DNA of 64,000 nt, from the NCBI GenBank assembly GCA_030704615.1, contig CM060731.1, forward strand, positions 41,478,001 through 41,542,000, in the 5' to 3' direction. Shown here one piece after another: positions 1 through 12,821 of the stretch (positions are counted from its first letter, which is position 1; each line of letters starts with the position of its first letter). The notes below the pieces were generated by a model, which did not search any database, was not told the DNA's origin, and saw nothing but the letters and a program-made list of their open reading frames with translations. This DNA is from Takakia lepidozioides. Lineage: Eukaryota; Streptophyta; Takakiopsida; Takakiales; Takakiaceae. The position numbers and the translations under genes are program-made.

Positions 1-1010
1 CATCCAATCATGACTATTTGTACTTGGTCTCTTAGGAGACATTGGCAAATAGAAGAGATTCTTTTCTATGTACCATTCTCTGTGGAAATCACTGGGACAT
101 TGTGCGGTTAACTGGAAAACTTAATACATAAACTGTGCCACAGCATCGATGTTTGGGGTCTGGCTGGGGGGAATTCACGTGTCTACAAGTGACAGACTAG
201 CGCCAGGATTCTCTTTCAACTCAAATGCAACCCCTGACACAACTAAAAGCACAGAATGTATTGGTACTTAAGACAACCAAAACAAAGTAAAGGCCTTCGG
301 AAACTCCACAAAAGTCCTTCCACATCCCAGATCTCACTCCTGGAGTCTCTCATAGGATGTTATCTTACCTGAAAATAGGAAGGTGGCTCTATTTTACCCA
401 ACCACACTGCATACTCCGGATTAAGCCGTGGGATGAACAGAAATGCCCTCCCGGTAGATACATCCTTGTCAGTGAATCATCACCAAGTCACAAAGTCAGA
501 TTTCAGGCATACCTACCTTCTACCCAACTGTCAACGATAACATACCAGTACTCATGAACGTGCCGTCAATTTTGTTGTTAGGTTATCATAAAATTGGTAA
601 GACTACACCCATATTAGAATCTTGATGGATGGAAATATGACACCAGAAAAAAGCCCGTATGTTCCTTCATAAGCAGCACACTGTTTACACAGAGCCACTG
701 TTGGTGTTTGATGGATGGTACATCGATGCACTACTATCGAACTGCTGCCACAAAATGGGTGAATTTTGTGTGACTGGGATCCTGGCAATATAGAGAACGG
801 TGAATCACACACTGCCCCAACCCCAAAACCCTGCAAATATAGCTCTAATTTTAACAAAGAGTGTGGTCGCATACCAGAGCACCATAGAATCCTGGCTCCT
901 TCACGCCGAACAAGTATGCAAAATAGCTCTCCTGCCTAGCAAGCCCGCACAACTAGGTCATTCATTCTCCAATATGAAAACATAATACCTTATAATCAAC
1001 TTAGCTCAAT
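1..1010. other. No gene recognised
   Basis: Only short open frames without recognisable domains or supported splice structure are present. Nothing is called here. Confidence 0.5.
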
Positions 1011-1012
1011 TA

Positions 1013-1165
1013 AGGACAGGGGGCCTACCTTTGAACAGCAAGGGAAATTGTAAATGCCCATCGCGTGGGCAACCTGAAGACAGTATCCACTTCCTCTTTC
1101 ACTGTCCACGGTACTCTAGCCAGAAAGGAACCCTCTTCAATTGCATCAAAAACATTGAACTGGTT
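1013..1165 (+). mobile_element. LINE 3'-end fragment A
   Basis: This short stretch encodes the C-terminal tail of a LINE ORF2: a zinc-knuckle-like arrangement (CKCP, then EDSIHFLFHCP) followed by a segment beginning RYSSQKGTLFNCIKN. The same tail occurs at 27.3-27.5 kb, and its last part is related to 16.28-16.4 kb in the long LINE of this window. Compared with the 27.3-kb copy, fragment A has lost about 17 bp just before the first cysteines. It stops abruptly at about 1,165, where the 3.3-kb duplicated block begins. It is a dead relic. Confidence 0.7.
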
Positions 1166-1170
1166 CACCC

Positions 1171-4100
1171 TAACTTCACCCTTTCTGTTCCCATGCATAT
1201 GTTCCCACGAACTGTGTTCCCAATAATGTGGTCCTGATTATGCGCTGGGTGTGTAGGTACTAGGAGGAGGGGAATGTAGGGAGTTAAGAGTTTTCGGATG
1301 CAGCGCTGATCGGCCTCTGGTTATTGGTAAACTAGGCCCTCCCCACCAAACCATGATCTAAGCCTTCCCCTATCAAAAATAGTGCAGCTGAATATATTTA
1401 CACATAGTCTCTTAAGACCAAGCTGACCCTTCCCAGTACCTTGTAATCACCACAAAATAGAAAAACTTATGATATTGACAGGGAGGTCCACTTTTGCAGA
1501 ACAGACAAACTTCTTCCAGCGCTGCTCCATGCTCCGGAGTAGGTAGACCGTTGTGACTCTGACAGTATCAACATTCTGACCGGGTCCATTAGTGTAGTTT
1601 TTTCAACAACATTCCTGCAGATCACTGATGGAGGCCTCCATCATCAGAAGTTTGGACGTGTTCCTCCATTGGACTCTACACAACGAGGAACACCTCCAAA
1701 CTTATACAGATGCTAAACAAGCTGTGCATGACAAGGCTGCCCCTCTAATCCAGTCAGAGAGTCATACTCTTCATCTGCAGACATTTAAAGGAGCTCCGCC
1801 TCTACAGCAGAATCAGAGCCCCTCTGTAATATATGTCCTCCATCACCAGATTGTTCCGGATCTTCTGGCATTGTACATAATTAGTTTTTCTTTCACTTTC
1901 CATGTGTATTGAACCAACCGCCCATCAACGAGCCGTCTTGTGTAGGCTGTTTGTCTGTCTCCTGGACAGACAAACAGCTGTTAGTAGCTTTCTGTTTACA
2001 GAATTTTACACCAACTGCCTCAATTCTCCGCACACATTGTCTCAAAAGTGGTGAGTTTAAATCAGTAAGTCTTGCAGATCATCATCGAGTGAAGATGTAC
2101 CCACACAGAGCAGTTGAAGCAACTGACCTAATAAGTGCGGCGCGGCAGCACATATAAGCGAGGGGGCACATCAATGATCATCTCCCACGGGGCCCGGCCT
2201 GCTCCTGTCTCTTGCCGTTCTGTCGCTCTCTCCTAATTACATTTTTCTTGTCCCGACGGGCCGCAACCCCTTTGTTGCTAATTTAGCGAAGGGAGCGGCC
2301 TCCCCACTGCCCAATACGTAGCCTGTGGATCCCACGCAGCAGTCATGTCTGGAAGTAAGTATGTATCGGCCGCTCTGGTTGTGAGGGTGGGCCTCACCCG
2401 GTCTGCCGCGGCATGCAACGCTATCCTCGTGCGCCACATACATTACTTTGCCGTTTATACAAGGCTCTTTCCCGAATCTTCTTCACACATAAAAACCGGG
2501 ACCGAGAGATTTACGAGAGGACACTGTGCAATGGCAGTAATGAAGTGCCGGATGCTCCATGTGTTCTACAAATCGTCCATCAATTTATTATCTAGTGCTG
2601 AGCGAGGGAGAATTAACCTTGCAAGCACCGTGAAGCTACTCACTGGAAATTGCGAAAGTGAGAACCACCCAACGAGTGTAGTAACTACATAATCTGCTCA
2701 CACCCGAGTGGTAGTAGCTACACTGCACTAGTCTTTGCGGCGTTATTTGCTTGGGAGGTTCCTTCCTCGGGCATCGTCAACTCGAAGCAGTGTAGAACAC
2801 AGCTTTTCCGCTGCATAAATTTTACTTATGAATGTCTAATTGTATATGAGATACATAAATTACCACACACCCAGTTCCAAGAAGGGCTAGACCACTACAG
2901 CAGCCCTGGCCGGATCACCTGCGGCGAACCCCACACCTCAGGCCCCATTCTCCAAGCGCTTGGTCAGTAAGTGAGCTTGCCTCCACTCCCACATTCACGG
3001 CCCACCGGCAATTCGGGTCTTAGCAGTTGGAAGATTTCTTGGATGATCTGAAGAGCTCCCTGAGGCATTATCCAACCTACAATCACAATCCATCCACATG
3101 GCATAAAAGTGAATTCCATGCGTCATAATATCAGCTCTACTCGCACACCTATCTCCATAGGTGCTAGAAGAATTGGAGAATAGAGTAACTCACTGTTTAG
3201 AGTTCCTCCGAGGCACTTTCACTTTCGAGTACGCATTGATGGTGATTTTTTCATAATCCGACATCTCATCACCAGTAACTTGTACGATAGGATCTGCATT
3301 CGAATATAAAAAATACTTCATGAAGGTGTCATGTTTGTTTCTGGTGATAGTATATTGCTCGCCAGAACCTACCGTTTTCTCTATCACGCCAGAGAGGCCT
3401 CGTTTCACAGTAAAGGGATGGCCAGTCTTGTTGATAATGTCTGTTGACTCCACACTCGCGAATACTCGACCGAGGCTGTAACTGAAGCCCATCCATATAA
3501 ACATGTTAGCTCATAAAGAAAATCACTTAGATGTCTTCAAATATCGGCACAAAAACCAGTCAATCAGTAAAACAACCTCGAAGTGCGAGTGCCAGCAACA
3601 GTGGTGAATAGACCAGCTTACCGACTTCTGAGGGAAGGCCGCGGGTCATATGATTTTGAGTAACCTTTTATGGTGACACTTTCATTCCCGGCTATGTCAT
3701 CACCATCAACTTCAAGAACAAGATGTAAATTGTCGTATAGACCATACTTGTAGTCCTTGTTGTAGCAGATGTCATAGGTATCACCATCTTTCAGTGTGGT
3801 CAAGCATGAAGTTGCTGCCTCCCCTTTTGCCTTGTCTAAACCATTTGAGGATTCTTCCAAAACTGGAGGAAGTACGCCGTCAGAGGATTCCATCAACGCC
3901 ATAGGACGGCCAGTCTTGTTGATAATTTTGGTCCCTTCCATACCTCAATATCCCCTCTTTTTTCTCTTCACCACAGGAAAGATACTCCGGAGGTCGTAAA
4001 TAGGAACTCGACACTCAGTATTCTGGACCAAACAAATGTAGTTATGGTGTGCATCTTGTGGAAATGTTATAGAAAAGCACCTTGGCAGACATTTTCTCAA

Positions 4101-4506
4101 TATGTGAAGAGCAAGATTATCAATGTAATGAAGCGCGTGGAGAGATAAATACAGTAGTTCAATACTTGTGCTCTCTTCTGCATGAGTTGGGAAAAAATGT
4201 CCTTACGCGCGCTTGGGTTTATCCTTGTTCTGCGAAATTCCGTCAACTCTTCAGCACCACAATGCGTTTCTTCAACACCTGAAAGAGAGCCTACACACTT
4301 TTCTTCTCCCGTTACAAACAATACGGAAGTATAGTGGCCAGCACGATTAAGACCCACAAATAACAAATACTTTCAGATCAGAGATTTATATGAGAATCCA
4401 GTATCGTGTTTACCTTCCACAATTCCCGACTAAAAATCTGAAAGTTAGTGAATGTACGTGCCAGGCACTTCTACTGGCAGACAGTGCAACGAATAGCAAA
4501 GCTCCA
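1171..4506. repeat. Segmental duplication block, copy 1
   Basis: About 3.3 kb that recurs in direct orientation at 28,097-31,401. The offset is 26,926 at the left end and 26,895 at the right end, so net indels are about 31 bp. Identity looks high throughout, including noncoding DNA. The left edge abuts a LINE tail in this copy. At the right edge both copies share the bases gcaaagctcca and then diverge completely. The block carries the two-domain gene at 3,194-3,941. The near identity points to a recent duplication; mechanism is unknown. Confidence 0.9.
3194..3941 (-). CDS. Two-repeat beta-rich domain protein, copy 1 (partial)
   Basis: Two paralogous domains of about 100 residues sit on separate exons. 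Exon A (3,941-3,622) starts at ATG and reads MEGTKIINKTGRPMAL; exon B ends at 3,194. Both domains share INKTG(R/H)P near the N-terminus, a Y(T/D)I..NK segment, a GD(D/E) turn and a final (V/I)TI..YSK. Exon A ends in phase 2 at a GTAAGC donor, and acceptors after TTCAG or TTACAG near 3,475-3,490 restore the frame, so splicing A to B is supported. A GTGAGT donor at 3,193 implies at least one further exon at lower coordinates, which was not identified. The family was not recognised; it vaguely recalls small beta-sandwich domains repeated in bryophyte and charophyte proteins. No catalytic motif, signal peptide or membrane segment is evident. Confidence 0.6.
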
Positions 4507-4521
4507 CACAAGTAGCCATTG

Positions 4522-4540
4522 GAGAGAGAGAGAGAGAGAG
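4522..4540. repeat. (GA)n microsatellite
   Basis: An uninterrupted run of about nine GA units lies just beyond the right breakpoint of the duplicated block. Confidence 0.95.
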
Positions 4541-4541
4541 A

Positions 4542-7500
4542 TGACGCCAACCGAAGTTAGAGCCCTCCTTCCCTTGCGGATACGCCTTCCTTTCGGGGGT
4601 GGGCTCTAGGGAGCCATTGGAGACAGTATGACCGCTTCACAATCCACTTTCTCAGTCATGAAAGCGACGGGCGTGGACATTGCACATGTGAGTTCTACAG
4701 TCGGTTCTCATACTCGAGTGTCCAAGGATGGTCAGAAAACTGGCTTTCTACGTTTCTCCCCGACAACCGATGACCATTTACATAGCTTAACAAGGAGTCC
4801 AGCGAATTAACGTTCGAAACCGAAATAAACTTGAATCCTTTTTACCTCGAAACAGGAGAGTGCACCTTCGAAGCTTGTCGGTCACTTTAACGCCGTTCTT
4901 CCATCTGATGCAATCCAAGATATTTAGAACGATGTCATCGATGGTCACAATGAAGGCCAAGTGAGAAAGTATGAAGGACCCACCAAAAGAGTGCTGGCTT
5001 GCGCGAGAGCGATGAACACAACTCCTTGAAACACAACATAGAACCCCTCTCACCTGATAAATTTCATACTCACGTTGTCACTGAGAGCCTATTTCTCTTT
5101 GTCCTGGTGCGAAACCGCTGGAACCTGATTCCAACATCAATTAGAGCTCTACCTTAGGACGTTAGCTTCTACTGCACTCCTGTAAGGTTCTCCTTTCTAG
5201 TTGTAGAGCATTACGCACCGTGGCAGCTTCAGTAGCTCGGATTTCTCAACTCGAACGTCCAGCTTTACTGTACCTGTAGTACGGCAGGCAGGGTAGCTTG
5301 TCAAATACTCAAAACCCTAAACTCTCCTGGAGGCTGGGAGCTCCACCTAGTCTAGTACTGTAATAGCCATTGAGGTAGGGTCCCCTAAAGCTCGCCCCCG
5401 CCCCCGACTAGGTCCTGACGGCCCAAAATGTATGATTGGAATTATGTGGCAAATGGAACTCGGTATAGGTACATAAATTCATTTTACATTGGCTCCTCCC
5501 TCAGGAGAGAGCAGGCAACCATTGTTTTTTCCTGACGTACCTTCCCCACTTAATACTTAACTCTCAAGTTCCATCCCAGATTCTTGACTCTCTGACTCGC
5601 TCGCTTGCTCGCTTTGTGTGTATGCGTCAAAATGATTGGTGGGTATTGAATGAGGGTTTGTGCTCGCCGAATTCGGTTATCACAAGAAGGGTTGGTCCCG
5701 TGTGTTTCGCAGGGTTGCTTTTTTTCTGTTGTTTTGTGGGGATATCCGATCCCAGAACTCCCACCTTCGTAATTCACAGAAAATCGTCCCTTGTGGGGGT
5801 AGGACCGCTAATAGCTCATGCTTTGGACAGAGAGCACCATAGCTTTGAAATATTCGAGTGGTGGCGCAGGACCCCGGTGTGGAGCTCTTTTCGGCACTTT
5901 CAGAGAGAAAATGGTGACGACATCTGAGGGGGTTTTGAATCCAGGGTCACCAATTGCACTTGCAATCGTTGAGGAAAAGTCGCAAGGATCTTATGGGCCC
6001 ACTGAAAGCTCATTCCAGGTGAAGGTTTGTGCTTGAGAGCTGAAACTTGATGAGTGGCAGCCCTCCGGATTTGGCCAGGTTGGGTAAGTTAGATGGTAAA
6101 TATATGACCAGGTTGGATGAGGATGTGCAGTAACCCAGTCTCTCCAGGGCTGCAGTGGCGTTGCCCAGAGTTGAGAATTTAGATCCAAGTGTTAGGGACG
6201 TTTTGGAGCATTCCCTGATAACCCGAATTGCTTCTAGGAGGATCACAATTTGGTTGATTTGGTCTGTCCGCCGAAGAGCCGTCTGTCAAAGAGCTTCACG
6301 CCTTCCGTAGAAGCATTCCCTTCCACAAAAATATGCCTGAAACATAAATTTTAGTTGATTTCAACATTGGCAAGAGGAAGCCCATCATGAATGTAAGTGT
6401 TAGTTGTTTGTCGGAGCGTTGGTGAAGGTGATAGATAAAAGAATTTTTAGAAATATAATTGGACGGTGTCAAACACACCCTTTCTTAGCTCCGTCTACCA
6501 TATAATGCACACATTTTTTGCCTTCTTCATATCATGCCCTCACGTTATGACTAAAAAACTTCTTTTCATATCATGGACTAAAAAACTTGAACAGTGGTCG
6601 CAATCCTTTGGGCATTATTCTAACATACCTATCCATGTATGTGTCCATCTTTGTACTGCTACACTTGTCCTAAATTCTTGCACATAGGTAACAGTGTGTC
6701 CGGGTGGTGGACATCTATCCCATCCTAGATATATATGGGTTAGTGATTTGAATGACACTTGTGGTTAGTGTTCTTCTAATGTTCAGTATGAAGGTCTAGT
6801 TACCATTAGAAGTTGACATGGGGATCCTAGAGATATTTTGTCATAAGGAGGGAAGGGAAGTCATTTATGATGTTGACAGTACATGAACTTGATGCTCACA
6901 CCATCAACTCATCCCTTCTCCTGTGATCGTTGGAGCATATAGAGCATATCCTCTTAATTTATTGCGTATGATGACCCGCTCTTTACTCAACCTGACTAGG
7001 CAAGCTTTGGTATTGTAGAAAAATCTTGTTGGGCAAATGAATGTTAGATGTGCTTATGAGTTTTGTCCAGAATGACTCTCATCACATGCCTAGCATTTTC
7101 ATAACCAGGAACTATGTATGGACTTCCAGGTGTTGAGTGATCGGATTGACGCATTGACGGCTTTTGGAAAGCGATTTGATTTTGTTGAGCATGCCGGTGA
7201 CAAGAAACCGAAGAAAGATGGACCCCCCCTCAAGACCTGCCTTGCTCTTGTGCTTACTCTAGTGGGCCTTCTTGCGTTCTCTGCAATCATACTTTTTGAG
7301 TCCAATAGAATCTTGTGTCATCCAGGGCCTCGATTAGCGCCCTAGGGACTTTCTTGCGGAACTAGCTTTGAGACCTCATAGTTAGTGTGCAAAGCTGATG
7401 TGGTATCCACAACTTTGTTTTCTAGATGATGTGAAGATGGAAGTGTTGCTCTTAACCTCAGGGAAGAAGATATGTTATCGTTGGTCTTGGAGGGGTTTAG

Positions 7501-9950
7501 ATGGATGGCAAAACAAGCTCAGGATGGTGGTCTTCATTTAGTTTGTCTATAAACTGAAATCTCTCGAGAAATCAGAGTTTAATACATAGGTTCAGTTACT
7601 AGAAAAATTGAACATGGGGTTTGAGAGATATTATGTTAAGGTTGTGCTTGAAGAATTGCAAAGGATAGTCGGAGGTTATGAGCATCAGAGAGAACCATGG
7701 ACCCTGAACACTGCCGGTATTATACAGCTCAAATACCCTGAACCTATGAGTGAATAGCTTCATTATGGCATAGAACCGACTCGGATATCTTTTAAGTTGA
7801 CGGAAGCGATTATGGTGGCTATGGTTTCGAGGAAAATAATAGTTTTTTTTTGTGTCGAAGGGTCTATATTGTATATTAAAGTTGAAACGGCAGTACTACA
7901 TTGAAACCTGAGAGGTGGCGGCTGTGCTTGTGATGACTACGTCATTTGAAACGACACATTGAACTTGAGAGCAGTGTCGCGCACCTCAAGTCATAATTAC
8001 TCGCTTTGATGTGCGCGCCTAATTCCCAAACTGGCCGTCAGGCCAACTCGAAGCTTCGACTGCTCACCGGGGCATAAGTCCCCCTTTACTCCTCCACAAT
8101 ACCCTCTCTCAATTTGGGCCTAGCAGAAATTCCGTTTGGTTGTTGGCAGTCCAGAACAGCTCCCCACACCTTGGTCGCTTTCTGGCTTGCACGATTACTC
8201 ATTAGTTTTTTGTCACCAACGGGATTGCACCGTTCTCGGGGTTACTACTCCCTATATATACTTCTGTGACTGTCCGCGGGGGTTGCACAAACAACACCAT
8301 CCTTTTATGGCGAATCACCACGAAAACCCTCGATTCTCGATGATGAGTCGCGTTGAATCTTGGCCCACCCACCACGGCCCCATTGGACCGCGATGAGTCC
8401 CAAGACTCCCCACGACTCCCACCACAAGGTCTCCGCCCCCATGGTGAGTCTCATGTCACCCCCACTAAGTCCCACTAAGCTACCATCACCCCTTGTGGAG
8501 CCACCTCTACCGCAACCCGGTGTGCAGGGCTCCACCTAGTGAACGCCTCTGCCCAAAGCACTCAAGGGTGCTTCAACCCCGTATTTGTTGTTACCACTGC
8601 CCCACCATAGGGGTATCCCCCTTTATGTCTCGCCCCCCTGCCCTAAAGGCGAAGGGCCGCGACACACACCCCTACTAACCCTAAACGGAAAATGTCGGGG
8701 GCAACCCATGCAGCCATGAACAAAGCACACACATCGGAACCCCAAACCACCAGGCCGGATTATGTGACTCTAGAATCGGATCTGAAAGGTCCGCCAAAAT
8801 TTAGCATGTGCAGGTGGAAGTGCTACTTAATTGAAAAATCGCCAGATCTGGTTTTAGCGTGGCAGGGTGGAGATGCTCTTATGATATATATAATATAAAA
8901 ATCAAACCTAAGTGTATGTCTATGGGCAGCTCTGTTGTAGTTCGCACAGCAGTTCGAATATCTGAGAATTCTGGCATGTAGAGAACAATTATTATTATTT
9001 TTTGACAGCCCCGTTATTGGTTTAATCATCATGGGACAGCGTAGGTAAGTAGGGTAAGTAGATGCCAAAATGTTTGCAGGCTCAAGTTGTCGGCCGCTTC
9101 ACCAGTTGCCTGTGAAGCAGTAGAGATATGTGGCGCCGGCCGAGCTCAGAGAGGGCTCGGGAGTGGAATGCACGTGGGTCCCGTGCGGCGAGACGGGACC
9201 GGTGAAGTGTTGTGAGTAGATGGTAAAGGACACGCAAGTGGGCACTGGGTCCACGTTGTTGGGATTCCAGTTGGTTGCATGGTTTTGGGTGGCAGAGAGG
9301 ACGGGGACAATGTCACATGGGCAACCAAATGTTCGTGGCCTTCACGCCTGATACTTACGGTCACACTCGTGCAATGTCCCGCCTAGGTAGTGTCTGCAAT
9401 GTCCCGGCTAGGTAGTTTCTGGCGAGTATGAATGCGGCTGAGGAGGCTAGTACCGCAGATAAGCGGGAGGCGTGTAGACAGGGCAAAGCTCCTGCACGAT
9501 CGTTCAAGTGGCGTTGCACTGCACCTTGGGACCGTCATGTCCCACCCGTTCCTTCGAAAGCACGCTGACGACGGTGGGTGGTCTGGTCTGAGACAAACTC
9601 TGAGGTCTGAACTTGCATCTGCACTTTTCAGTTTTGTAGCAGGGGGCCGTGAACGCCAAGCCACCGCGCTGAATGCAGAAAGGTGATGGTTTCTGCATTA
9701 CATGGTGGCTGATCGCCCCATCGCTTTGCAAGGGTTTGTAAAGGGCTTCATGTGCAGCTAACCGTGTCTAGAAGGGGAACCTTACTATACTGACGTGCGG
9801 TGGATGGCAGACTGAGTGTCCGATTCTCACCTTTCAATCAATCCCGATCGCTCTCATCGTACACAAAGTGTACAAAGCTCGTGCTTCTCGATACGAACGT
9901 GGACTTGTCGGAAGTGGTTGTCGTCGTATTTGAGGGCCCCCTTTCTTCCG
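4542..9950. other. Gene-poor stretch with possible retroelement relics
   Basis: No intact gene is seen. Around 6.1-6.3 kb and 7.1-7.25 kb short frames look like decayed coding sequence: a stretch reading ENLDPSVRDVLEH with a nearby stop, and DRIDALTAFGKRFDFVEH running into a frameshift at a C7 run. They could be gag-like remnants of an LTR element, but no LTR pair, primer site or RT was found. 8.4-8.7 kb is C-rich without a domain. Confidence 0.35.
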
Positions 9951-9956
9951 GTTGTA

Positions 9957-11342
9957 ATGGCGAGTGACAACCATTTGGAGCTGGAGGAGTTTCTTTTAGC
10001 GATCTCATCTCGCCATCCACATTTTGTCACCATTCATGTGGAATATGTTGAGGTATATTTCGGCTACGATCATCAGACGTCGTTGTACAAATTTCCTTCG
10101 CAGAAAGATGAGAGCCGCCATCACGACATTCGATTGGCAGTTCTCCGTGCAATTACTTCCTCCGTCGTGGGTATAGTATCCTTGGAGCTGCAACCGGCCG
10201 ACACGAAGGCACATTACGAAGCGGAGTTGCAGGAGTTCTGCAGAGGCTTGTACTCCAACCAGACTTTACGAGACCTACACATCGAGTGCTATGTTGTCGA
10301 CGCAGACCGACAATTGAGTATGGTACATCACGTCGCAGAGATGCTTCGCGTGAACAACTTTCTAAAACTTCTTCGGATTGATGGGATAGCCATCAACACA
10401 GATTCAGCCAAGCTCTTGGCTGTCGCTTTGCGTGAAAATCGTGCCCTGCAAAATTTGCATTTGTGTCCGTCCTCCTCTCTACTTGTGTCTACACCCCGCT
10501 GGTCGGCAGAGGGAGTGCAAATGTTGGTGGCTCCTTTGGTTGCCACAGATCCCTTAGGCTCCAACTCTGTGCTGCAGACGCTACGGATGCAGCGCTGTCG
10601 CGAATTCGATAGCGCCGGCGATAATGACGAGGCAGCCAAGCACGTGGCAGCGATGCTGTGTGGCAATTCTTCCTTGTTGGAGCTTGAGCTATGGCGTTGG
10701 AGTATGAAGTCGGAGAGCGGTGCTGCTATCGGCAGGGCTTTGGCCACCAACATCACCCTTACAACTCTAAGCGTGTATGGCTGCACGATTGGGGCGGATG
10801 GTGTGGAGGCGATAGCACAACATCTCGCACACCACAATTCTTCTCTCACACGCCTTAATGTTGGCGACACTTGGAGTACAGAGATAGAGGGAAGCAAGGC
10901 AGCCAACGCATTGGCCAACATGTTTCGATCCAACTCCACGTTGACCCATGTGGGCCTGTCACACAGTCGGTTTAACGAAGAAGGTATTGTGGAACTCTTC
11001 AAATCACTGGCCACCAACACGTCTTTGACAGACCTTGATCTTAGTAGATGCAAGGTTGTCGCTGGGGACAGGGTGTTGGCAGCAATTGGGGATTCACAGC
11101 GAGCCAATCTGTGTCTACAAAGACTCCATACAGGTGAATCTTCCTTGTGCCATGTAGATTGGGGGTGTGTAGAGAGAAGGGAGCAGCAATCGGTGTTACG
11201 AGGAATGATAAGGTCCGTGAGTCCGGAGGCAGCGAGCGTGTTGACTTACGGCGCCGCTGGTACTCAACCATACTTCCACTTTCTCATATTACATTCTTCC
11301 TGTTTTGCTTTGCACCTCTTGAGGACGCCGAATGTAATGTAA
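9957..11342 (+). CDS. Leucine-rich repeat protein, ribonuclease-inhibitor-like
   Basis: A single intron-free frame of 461 codons from the first in-frame ATG (MASDNHLELEEFLL) to TAA. The frame stays open upstream to about 9,816, but only with a GTG and with less convincing composition, so the ATG is preferred. From about residue 110 to 400 it shows RI/NLRC3-type LRRs, with units such as ANMFRSNSTLTHVGLSHSRF and SLATNTSLTDLDLSRCKVV, plus the helix signature (A/G)..(I/L)A..L..N. No NB-ARC, kinase, signal peptide or transmembrane segment is seen, so it is probably a soluble protein-binding scaffold. RNI-type LRR proteins of this kind take part in protein-protein recognition; no specific partner can be named. 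The C-terminal 70 residues lose the LRR pattern. Confidence 0.75.
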   Translation: MASDNHLELEEFLLAISSRHPHFVTIHVEYVEVYFGYDHQTSLYKFPSQKDESRHHDIRLAVLRAITSSVVGIVSLELQPADTKAHYEAELQEFCRGLYSNQTLRDLHIECYVVDADRQLSMVHHVAEMLRVNNFLKLLRIDGIAINTDSAKLLAVALRENRALQNLHLCPSSSLLVSTPRWSAEGVQMLVAPLVATDPLGSNSVLQTLRMQRCREFDSAGDNDEAAKHVAAMLCGNSSLLELELWRWSMKSESGAAIGRALATNITLTTLSVYGCTIGADGVEAIAQHLAHHNSSLTRLNVGDTWSTEIEGSKAANALANMFRSNSTLTHVGLSHSRFNEEGIVELFKSLATNTSLTDLDLSRCKVVAGDRVLAAIGDSQRANLCLQRLHTGESSLCHVDWGCVERREQQSVLRGMIRSVSPEAASVLTYGAAGTQPYFHFLILHSSCFALHLLRTPNVM

Positions 11343-12420
11343 CAAGTAACTCCGCAACACCGTGCAAGAATTCCGAATTCAGAACTAATCATTGGATGGT
11401 GTGGATCGTAAGTCGATCAATGTAATAATTTGATCCTGTCGCTGAAGTGGATTACGCATTGGAACCCCTCGGCCAGCGGGGATTGCACTGTCAGACTCCC
11501 ATCAAAGTTCACCTCATCCTCCCAGTGGCAGAGGGGTTCCACATCACCTAACCTACCGTTAAGAGACGCTGTAGAACTGGCAAACATTCTCAGTTTATAC
11601 AATTTATCCCAATCTTAACATGAGATAAATGAATGAATACCAAAGTTCAAACTGAGGCTGTATCAATTTACTATGATTCATTTACCTTTACTCTCCCCTT
11701 GAAGAGATGGGCTCAAACCTTCCAAAATAAAAGTAGAATAAAGACGCATTTCTTGGAACAAAAACACACATACGGTATCCGTATATTGCTGCAGTGCATC
11801 TAGTTCTGCTGTACTGGTCCCGTCTCGTGAAAGCTTACTCAATCCCTCCACCAACTTAGTCAAGCCAGTCACAAGCTGCATGGAAGACCCACCTCTGTCT
11901 GACACGCTGTCGGGTCCTCCACATGCTGCGTCAGGATGTGCTCACCAAATGTTTCCATAGGATTCCATGCCATTGCGCAATTGCATTCTTAGGTTTGTTC
12001 TTGTATCATCAGCCCCCACTTCTGCTTTTTGCATTTAGCAGTCAACCATAATCAACCACGAGTACTGTAGAGCGAGAGATCACGGAGAATCATCAAGAGT
12101 TGGTGAAAAGTCGAGATCTGATGATTTCACATGCGATTGTGGTGATGGGTGGTGTGTGGTCTCAAGGCTCGTATTCCAGGAACAGCTGCTCCGGTTGAGA
12201 GTAACAAGTGGTGTGTATCCGTGCAGGGGTTAATGACAATGGTGGAGAAAAGGTCAAAAGCAGCAACGGGAACCAAAACCATGTGGTATGAGGTCTCCTC
12301 GTCACTCCTTGGGGGTACCAGATGGTATTGTCTATGATCAGTGTATGTTAGGCTAGGTCATGGGTGCAAGTGAGTGTGTCTGGAAGAGGTCATCGTCTCA
12401 AAGTTCCTTTCTTTTGTCAT
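11343..12420. other. Intergenic, one weak minus-strand frame
   Basis: Apart from the small frame at 11,678-11,905, nothing recognisable lies between the LRR gene and the start of LINE-like sequence. Confidence 0.4.
11678..11905 (-). CDS. Hypothetical 75-residue frame
   Basis: An ATG-initiated frame beginning MSDRGGSSMQLVTGLTKLVEG, predicted helical and amphipathic. Composition is protein-like (few rare residues, balanced charge), but no family was recognised and no splice partners were identified. It could be an exon of a larger gene or a chance frame. Confidence 0.22.
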   Translation of the reverse strand: MSDRGGSSMQLVTGLTKLVEGLSKLSRDGTSTAELDALQQYTDTVCVFLFQEMRLYSTFILEGLSPSLQGESKGK

Positions 12421-12539
12421 GGTAACAAGCGGACCCTTACCGCTTGGGGGCAGCCCTCCGCCCAAATTGGGCAGTCGTATGCTCTGTCTAGCATACTCGG
12501 CACTTGGGCTCGGGTTGGTTCCTGTGCTTAAACTTATAG

Positions 12540-12821
12540 CCTGCGACTACAATCAAAATTTTAGCTCCTATCAACATCAACACTCCTCAGGGTGATTCCT
12601 GGGAATTGGTTACTTCTGCCAAATCTAGGGCTTCATGTGTAGTTTTTGGGGTGAATCCCAGGATGGACGATGTGTCCTTTAAAACTACATGCTCTAGCTT
12701 AGGCTTGGATTTCATGGCTAATGGTTCCATCTCGAGACTTGATAACAGGGGTACGTTGAAGGTTGCAATGACCAAAAGTGAGTCCCACATCAATTCAATC
12801 TCAAAGAAGTTCGTCGCTTGA
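12540..12821 (+). pseudogene. LINE ORF1-like fragment
   Basis: An open stretch of 93 codons just upstream of the endonuclease, ending in TGA at 12,819. It reads through PINTPQ-like and MDDVSFKTTCSS segments. The position suggests the end of ORF1 or the N-terminal extension of ORF2. No zinc knuckle or RRM signature could be identified. A frame change at its end leads into the next coding stretch. Confidence 0.4.

Noticed and set aside
5616-6036. LTR retrotransposon leader and gag start
   Set aside because: A short open frame is present, but no LTR pair, primer-binding site or downstream pol could be identified.
10328-11107. 259-codon minus-strand frame opposite the LRR gene
   Set aside because: It is a shadow of the LRR coding strand without domain or codon support.
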